Assembly (NCBI RefSeq): GCF_932526225.1
Contig: NC_064037.1
Span: 18,593,471-18,657,470 of the forward strand
Length of the DNA stretch: 64,000 nt
DNA from: Nematostella vectensis
Lineage: Eukaryota; Cnidaria; Anthozoa; Actiniaria; Edwardsiidae
Reading direction: 5' to 3'
Positions within the stretch are counted from its first letter, which is position 1; every line of letters begins with the position of its first letter. The notes beneath the pieces are model-generated. The model was not told the DNA's origin and did not search any database. It worked only from the letters and a program-made list of their open reading frames with translations. Shown here piece after piece: positions 57,003 through 64,000 of the stretch. Both the position numbers and the translations under genes were made by a program.

Positions 57003-59400
57003 GTAGCTATTCAACACTGTGTCAGGCGCAATTTCATCTTCTGCTAGGTCAAGGCGCTCAGCCGCAAAAAATATAAGCATTTTGTCGAATTGAGACACAC
57101 ATATCTGACTGAAAACCGCCAGTTAAATATGTACGATTACCGCGAGAATGATGGAATAGAATTTGCATTATGGTCACACTTGTATCACTATCATTCTTGG
57201 TGCGAACCGAGACTTAGTGGCAATGCTAGCCGCCAAAGCTCCAAGACATCGTTCATAACTAAGGTTCTCTCCTCCATTCTAGACTACTCTTCAGAATACT
57301 ATCTTTTACAATTTGTGTATGGCCGGTGGCTATTCAACACTGTGTCAGGCGCAATTTCATCTTCTTCTAGGTCAAGGCGCTCAGCCGCAACTTCTTTAGA
57401 TACAAAAACTTTCTCTATAGAATATTGGCGTTTGCACCATCGTTTTTTTTAGTGGAAGCACTGCAACAATATGGATATCCTACGTTGTTCATTACTATAA
57501 GCCCTTTCGAGTGGACCTTCCCCATGAGCACAGTGGTTACGTCAATCTCGAGATCTTTCTGGCAAAGGACCTACGGACTTGCTATACTCGAAACTCTCAA
57601 CATTGTCCACATTTTAGAACAAACAGTTTGTGGATTTTTTTGTGGATCCAACACCAATCAATCGGTGGACGGACAACGTGTTTATTTATAATAAGAAACC
57701 GTTGCAATGTTGAGAACTTTTTCCATCGGATCGAATTTCAAGGCAGGGGTACCGCCCACCAGCATCTTTTGGTTTGGCTGAAGAGTCTTTAGCAAGCAGA
57801 CTAGGGGAGACATTCCTTGGTTAGATGCGGAGACTGCTTACTTAGTCAATGACCTTCAGCCAAGACACAAAGATGCCTTCCCATAATTCAATGAGAGAAC
57901 CTTAGTTGAAACTAATCAGAACGGCGAGGAAATGCTTTCCTTATACCACCCTAAGACGCATTTTCTCGAAACATTCGAGCTTATATAAGCACAATCCTTC
58001 CGTTCCTCAAATGCAAAATGGATGTCCAAGTTTCTGATAACAAATTTATGGTGCTAAGGTACGTCACCTCATACGTCTCAAAATTCCATAACCAACAAAC
58101 CTCAGAATCCTTGTATTCTAGACACGTTACTCCTGCCATGGCTGGCTTCCGTCATGTGTCAGATTTAAAACCACTCGAACCAGAGATGGTTGTAACTCTC
58201 TCGTCTTTTAAGCCAGCCTGGACCAACAACCCCACAAAACATTACATTCCTCCGCGTCCAAGTAACGTTGACGAAAGTGTTTTTGTAACAAAATACATTA
58301 ACAGGGGCCAGGATATCCAGAACTATAGTTTGCTCCAATGGCTAAGGACGCACGACACTAACAAAAGTGTTCCCACTCCTTACTAAAGGAAAACAGCCCT
58401 TGTCGGGGTTAAGTACGTGTCAGTTTTCAATCCTTGATTCTTTTTTGAACACTTATTTTTGAATGTATCTTCCAAGAATGTCAGTGAACTTAGACATCCA
58501 AACCATGACAGCATTCCGGAACAGTTCAAGTATTGTGCAGCGGCCCTAGCATTGCAACCAGACTATGGAACGATGATGTTGCAATTGCCACTTTATTTCG
58601 AGAACAGGGCAATAAAGAGTATTATGTAGACAATGTCTTGTCGTTTCTACATAGTACGAGGCAAATGTACCATCTCTGGCAAGTACAAGTTCTCCGTAAT
58701 GAGGATTTCGTAAATAGGCCAACTTATAATGACTTCACGCCGAGCAATAAGTGTGCTGAATAAGCTGAAGTCATTTCTTGGTTTACGATCTCGCCATTAT
58801 GGAACAGTTTTTGCAACTGTACAGCCACAACCCCAAGTAAATTATGATGATGAAGAAATCGCCGACGACGATCCACAACCTCCACTGAGAACACCACCTA
58901 TCATTTAATAGAAGGATGACGAAGATCATTCATTGAATGATTGGACCAAACTGCTGTCAATCATAGGTGAGCCTGGTACTGGCAAAACGCATTGCATTAA
59001 ACGTTCGAAGTAAATATGGAGGAGTTAAAATCTGTGCAGGACACCACAACACCGAGAGCATCGAAGCTAAGAGAATTCGTGGCCAGGGAAGAAATGAATA
59101 AGCTTAAAATCCTTGGAAAAAAGCTTAACACACGTAACAAGTAAGAGTTCTCCAAGGAAGATGTAGTAGATTTTGTAGAGCTGGTTTCCGAAGAAGGAGA
59201 AATCAGTCAGGTTGTGGATGACTTGTACCACATTGGAGCTAAAATGTGGCTCTTAGGAGCACATTTCAAAGTTATAGCAGAGTTTTTCAGAAACCCCTTG
59301 AAATACGCAGAAATGTTTGTTTATCAAGGAATTCTTGTAATTCCCCTTTATATTTTTCTGTTAGAACATTGTTCAATGTTAGAATTTACAAAATACTGAT
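57003..59400 (+). mobile_element. Helitron copy A, 3' part, with degenerate Rep/helicase coding
   Basis: Continues copy A after the CACTA insertion. 57090-57452 encodes an N-terminal part (MYDYRENDGIEFALWSHLYH). The frame at 57425-57691 has YGYPTLFITISPFEWTFP, a Helitron-like N-terminal motif. 57730-57792 has HRIEFQGRGTAHQHLLVW, the Rep two-histidine motif (HQH). 58018-58386 has YVTSYVSK, the two-tyrosine motif. At about 58955-59010 LSIIGEPGTGKTHCIK is the Walker A of the helicase. Frameshifts and stops separate these, so it is dead. Part of its own sequence is duplicated (57003-57068 and 57330-57390). Confidence 0.82.
58018..58386 (+). pseudogene. Helitron Rep C-terminal fragment (copy A)
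   Basis: 122 codons from MDVQVSDNKFMVLRYVTSYV to TNKSVPTPY and a TAA. Copy B (62734-63102) has the same start, the same TAA and only a few substitutions. After the stop the protein-like reading continues (KTALVGVKYVSVFNP), showing that the stop is a lesion. Confidence 0.8.
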
Positions 59401-59929
59401 TTTTATCAATAAAAAAGTCATATTATGCTCTAGTGTTTATTTACTGAATAATTATACTTTTTTTCTCTAAAAAAACAAATACTTTCTCCAATGAAAAATC
59501 TTATATAAAGAATTGAATTTAAAACGTTCATTGTAATTAAATGGTCAATATCATATTTCTCACGTACTAACTTATTCAATCACGTTTAGGGAAACCTATT
59601 AAATAATACAATAAATTTTGGATAGAACCGTATTCACATACAGTGATTTTTAGTATTGCACTGCTCTGATTTCCTTTGTCAAAGAACTCTGCAAGGGTTA
59701 GAGTCATCACACCCCTTCGGGGATGGTCTAGAAGGCTCATAGAAGTTACTCTGGTGTGTGTATCGTCAAAATGTGTTTGGTGGCTGGGATTGACTAGCCA
59801 TGAAACGTGTTTTACGGTATACATTTCAAGGTCGCTTCTTTGGCCAGACTATGAATGATTATGACATGCGAAGTTTTTCGACATTGACCTATATCGGTTG
59901 ACACGAATTGCGATGACAGAGAACGACTC

Positions 59930-60060
59930 CCCAGTTTACTCTTCCTGTAGGGCGTTTGAGCAGTGTCAAGCTAAACTTCGTTGCTTATGTTGCGGGGCTA
60001 TAGTTTCACGGAACATCGTTATCATTTAAGAAAATTGAAACAAATGAGATGTACAAGTTA
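59930..60060 (+). mobile_element. Third Helitron-like 5' segment
   Basis: TTGAGCAGTGTCAAGCTAAA followed by CTTCGTTGCTTATGTTGCGG resembles 61115-61160 and 46640-46665. It reads CRAFEQCQAKLRCLCCGAIV, a Cys-rich segment. It shows that at least three related 5' ends lie in direct orientation. Confidence 0.6.
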
Positions 60061-60316
60061 TAATGACGTTTCAATTAAGAAAGTCCGAACTGAAAAATTG
60101 CAAAAGCTTTTTATTAGATGAATCGTCAAGTGGATTTTTCTGTTGTTCATGGAAAAGAAAAGTCATGTTCAACATGTATTACATTACGTAACCACATATT
60201 TTAATTTTTAGAAATATTGCCATGGATACCTTTTAAGTGATAACAAACGAGTAAACTACTTTTCCCATTTCCCCCACTATTTTCTCCGACAATACAAAGG
60301 GCAAACCAGGGTCAGA

Positions 60317-60646
60317 TTGGGCGAGTTCAGCAAAGCGCTGAATACACGAAATTGTGAATGGCTGTTAAGGCCAGGCGTGGCGCTTTCTGAGCTCGCCCAA
60401 TGTGTCAACGAAAATATGGACATAATTAACAATACAGACATCTTACAAAATATCGAACGGATTACTGACAAAATACAACCTTTAAGACAGACGCTTAAAA
60501 ACTTGGACACAACGGACAAGCAGTCATCGGCGACTGCAAATGACATATACGATATTATGTCATTTATCACTAGACAATACTCTAGAAGTGGCCATGCAAG
60601 CCTCTTTCGGGATATATCAAGTAATTTCCATAGTATTTTTCTTTAA
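60317..60646 (+). CDS. Hypothetical protein fragment
   Basis: 109-codon open frame (MGEFSKALNTRNCEWLLRPG ...) predicted to be mostly helical. It lies between two Helitron-like 5' segments. No family recognised; may be chance or a captured exon. Confidence 0.25.
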   Translation: MGEFSKALNTRNCEWLLRPGVALSELAQCVNENMDIINNTDILQNIERITDKIQPLRQTLKNLDTTDKQSSATANDIYDIMSFITRQYSRSGHASLFRDISSNFHSIFL

Positions 60647-60779
60647 TTATAATAAACAGAACCAAAAAGCGATAACATTTCCAAACAAAAAAATCACTAT
60701 CATTGATTGTCAAAATTACGATATCCACCTAATAGAAATGACATTATTCATGACAAATTTGAAATAAATATAAATGAAT

Positions 60780-60960
60780 GTTCATACAAATATTGTAATT
60801 TTTAAAATTTTGAATATCTTATATATATCTAGTAAATTATCGAATTTTGAACATCTTGTATATATCTAGTAAATTATCGAATTTTTAATATCTTGTATAT
60901 ATCTAGTAAATTATCGAATTTTGAATATCTTGTATTATCTAGTATTTTTCTTAATTATAA
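60780..60960. repeat. 37-bp AT-rich tandem repeat, about 4 copies
   Basis: The unit ATATCTTGTATATATCTAGT + AAATTATCGAATTTTGA is repeated four times, with the last copies shortened. Confidence 0.85.
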
Positions 60961-61282
60961 TAATAACAATTTTCAATTCAGATATATATATATATATGAC
61001 TGTGGATAGTACTATATAATTGAACAAAAATAAAAGTTTAAGTAAGACAAAGCCACCATGGAGAATCACCCGTGTGATTGCACGAAGAACGACTCCTTAG
61101 TTGACTCTTGGTGAAGGGTGTTTGAGCAGTGTTAGGCTAAACTTCGTTGATTATGTTGCGGGGCCATGGTTTCACGGCACATCGTTGCATTTATGTAATT
61201 GAAACAAATGAGATATACGAGCTTTAAAAAAAAAATATTGGGTTAGGTTACCGCATTGTCTTCCTCCTGGCTCTGCTCCTTT

Positions 61283-61379
61283 TTTTTTAACTGCAACAAC
61301 TTTAATATACGCTATTGGAGCTGGAATTACCGCGGCTGCTGGCACCAGACTTGCCCTCCAATGGATCCTCGTTAAAGGA
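61283..61379 (-). rRNA. 18S rRNA fragment (antisense, about 97 nt)
   Basis: The minus strand contains the universally conserved small-subunit 530-loop neighbourhood: GTGCCAGCAGCCGCGGTAAT followed by TCCAGCTCCAATAGCGTATA and TTAAAGTTGTTGCAGTTAAA. Homology ends sharply at both sides. It is a captured fragment, not a functional rRNA gene, and sits inside the 5' region of Helitron copy B. Confidence 0.93.
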
Positions 61380-62733
61380 ACATCAAGCGGACACTTCTTA
61401 TAAGAGACATTTTTAGATACATTTGATACATTTGCTACATTGTCTTTAGATGACCAAAAATACATCCATATGGCATAGAATAGAAAACCATTATAAACAG
61501 AACAGTGCGCTTATTCACGTTATTATTTTTGCTTTCACAGGAACTTTCAACCAACAACCTACTAAAGTAATCAAAAAGGAAGTACACCATTTTATCTTTT
61601 TATACATATATGAATGGCACTCATTTCTTTTTTCTGTGTAGATGGATAACTGCTCCCATTGCAATTAAACCGCTAACAACACGCTGGCTTGCTGTGGCCG
61701 ACGTGTCAACGAGCGGTGCATAGAAAAATTTTGGGTTAGGTTACCGCGCCTACAGTACCGTACCATTGTCCATACTGTAGAGCGAGAATAAAACCCTATA
61801 ATGCGGATGAACCGTTCATGTTGTCGAGTAGAGGCTACGAGTTCGCGTTTTACACGCGAACTGCATGGCTCCCCCCTAAACCGTAGGTAAGACATGTTAT
61901 TATGTTTTACAGATGCTACGTTTCTGGCAAAACCGGGAAACCCACTTAGTAGGAAATTTTCCGCTCCAACAGTGGCGTAGAAAAATCTGTTTTAGACGAA
62001 AACTACTCTTCAGAATATTATCTTTTACAATTTGTGTATGACCGGTGGCTATTCAACACTGTGTCAGGCGCAATTCCATCTTCTGCTAGGTCAAGGCGCT
62101 CAGCCGCAACTTCTTTAGATACAAAAACTTTCTCTATAGAATATTGGCGTTGGCACCATCGTTTTTTTAGTGGAAGCACTGCAACAATACGGATATTCTA
62201 CGTTGTTCATCACTATAAGCCCTTTCGAGTGGACCTTCCCCATGGGCACAGTGGTTACGTCAATCTCGAGATCTTTCTGGCAAAGGACCTACGGGACTTG
62301 CTATCCTCGAAACTCTCAACATTGTCCACATCTTAGAACAAACAGTTCGTGGATCTCTTTGTGGATCCAACACTAATCGGTGGACGGACAACGTGTTTAC
62401 TTATCTATAAGAAACCGTTGCAATGTTGAGAACTTTTTCCATCGGATCGAATTTCAAGGCAGGGGTACCGCCCACCAGCATCTTTTGGTTTGGCTTAAGA
62501 GTCTTTAGCAAGCAGACTAGGGGAGACATTCCGTGGTTAGATGCGGAGACTGCTTACTTAGTCAATGACCTTCAGCCCAGCCACAAAGATGCCTTCCCAT
62601 AATGCAATGAGAGAACCTTAGTTGAAACTAATCAGAACGGCGAGGAAATGCTTTCCTTGTACCACCTCAAGACGCATTTTCTCGAAACATTCGAGCTTAT
62701 ATAAGCACAATCCTTCCGTTCCTCAAATGCAAA

Positions 62734-63102
62734 ATGGATGTCCAACATTCTGATAAGAAATCTATGGTGCTAAGGTACGTCACCTCATACGTCTCAAAAT
62801 TCCATAACCAACAAACCTCAGAATCATTGTATTCTAGACACGTTACTCCTGCCATGGCTGGCTTCCGTCATGTGTCAGATTTAAAACCACTCGAACCAGA
62901 GATGGTTGTCACTCTCTCGTCTTTAAAGCCCGCCTGGACCAACAACCCCACAAAACATTACATTCCTCCGCGTCCAAGTAACGTTGACAAAAGTGTTTTT
63001 GTAACAAAATACATTAACAGGGGCCAGGATATCCAGAACTATAGTTTGCTCCAATGGCTAAGGACGCACGATACTAACAAAAGTGTTCCCACTCCTTACT
63101 AA
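62734..63102 (+). pseudogene. Helitron Rep C-terminal fragment (copy B)
   Basis: 122 codons, MDVQHSDKKSMVLRYVTSYV to TNKSVPTPY and the same TAA as in copy A. It contains the two-tyrosine motif YVTSY. Confidence 0.8.
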
Positions 63103-64000
63103 AGGAAAACAGCCCTTGTCGGGGTTAAGTACGTGTCAGTTTTCAATCCTTGCTTCTTTTTTCAACACTTATTTTTGAATGTACCTTCCAAGAATGTCAG
63201 TGAACTTAGACATCCAAACCATGACAGCATTCCGGAACAGTTCAAGTATTGTGCAGCGGCCCTAGCATTGCAACCAGACTATGGAACGATGATGTTGCAA
63301 TTGCCACTTTATTTCGAGAACAGGGCAATAAAGAGTATTATGTAGACAATGTCTTGTCGTTTCTACATAGTACGAGGCAAATGTACCATCTCTGGCAAGT
63401 ACAAGTTCTCCGTAATGAGGATTTCGTAAATAGGCCAACTCATAATGACTTCACGCTTAATGCCGAGCAACAAGTGTGCTGAATAAGCTGAAGTCATTTC
63501 TTGGTTTACGATCTCGCCATTATGGAACAGTTTTTGCAACTGTACAGCCACAACCCCAAGTAAATTATGATGATGAAGAAATCGCCGACGACGATCCACA
63601 ACCTCCACTGAGAACACCACCTATCATTTAATAGAAGGATGACGAAGATCATTCATTGAATGATTGGACCAAACTGCTGTCAATCATAGGTGAGCCTGGT
63701 ACTGGCAAAACGCATTGCATTAAACGTTCGAAGTAAATATGGAGGAGTTAAAATCTGTGTAGGACACCACAACACCGAGAGCATCGAAGCTAAGAGAATT
63801 CGTGGCCAGGGAAAAAATGAATAAGCTTAAAATCCTTGGAAAAAAGCTTAACACACGTAACAAGTAAGAGTTCTCCAAGGAAGATGTAGTAGATTTTGTA
63901 GAGCTGGTTTCCGAAGAAGGAGAAATCAGTCAGGTTGTGGATGACCTGTACCACCTTGGAGCTAAAATGTGGCTCTTAGGAGCACATTTCAAAGTTATAG

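Larger units (their letters stand above)
61140..64000 (+). mobile_element. Helitron copy B (runs off the window end)
   Basis: Same order of pieces as copy A: 5' segment, MLRFWQNRE frame (61914), SPFEWTFP motif (62170-62376), HRIEFQGRGTAHQHLLVW (about 62440-62500), YVTSYVSK (62734-63102) and GEPGTGKT Walker A (about 63690). The offset from copy A is about 4.72 kb through the 3' part. It carries the 18S rRNA fragment that copy A lacks and misses the 57069-57290 segment. Inactivating stops are shared with copy A. Confidence 0.82.

Overview
The window looks like an animal genome, most likely a cnidarian (sea anemone or coral). It has intron-containing genes with GT-AG junctions and ATGGCGG-type promoter motifs, and it is very rich in minisatellites and in CR1-like LINE, Ty3/Gypsy, Tc1, Helitron and CACTA sequences. 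The host assignment is inference from repeat types and protein similarity; no search was run.

Region 1 (about 1.9-30.7 kb, minus strand) is one host gene, an orthologue of the 40S ribosome-assembly factor LTV1. Twelve coding exons can be joined by phase-compatible GT-AG introns, plus a tentative ATG-only first exon, giving about 466 residues spread over about 29 kb. The introns are inflated by a 33-bp array (4.2 kb), a 39-bp array (2.9 kb), a 41-bp array (2.5 kb), a 5'-truncated LINE, a decayed Gypsy element and a 1.75-kb inverted-repeat element. The most striking observation is that the 33-bp units look like copies of the exon 11/intron junction (5' splice site) and the 39-bp units like copies of the intron/exon 6 junction (3' splice site). 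A two-copy 126-bp duplication also spans the exon 4 donor. LTV1 has therefore repeatedly amplified its own splice sites into tandem arrays.

Region 2 (30.7-34 kb) is the LTV1 5' flank. It carries a decayed Tc1-like transposase and a degenerate minus-strand gene with an acidic 17-residue repeat.

Region 3 (34-46.6 kb) is a strange composite: 61-bp arrays with a higher-order period near 975 bp, a long hairpin with a tRNA-like head, an adenain-type cysteine protease as found in Polinton/adinto-like elements, several kilobases of extremely G-poor top strand, an 8.93-kb-spaced direct duplication, and a DUF4326 gene behind an octamer-repeat promoter. It probably derives from a large virus-like DNA element that has been rearranged.

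Region 4 (46.6-64 kb) is a direct array of degenerate Helitron copies that share stop codons, with an antisense 18S rRNA fragment in one 5' region. One copy is interrupted by a complete-looking 9,322-bp CACTA/EnSpm element (47681-57002) with perfect 26-bp terminal inverted repeats, a 3-bp target duplication, subterminal repeat arrays, a two-exon transposase gene and a divergently transcribed five-exon partner gene. The uninterrupted Helitron paralogue near 62.04 kb serves as the empty site.
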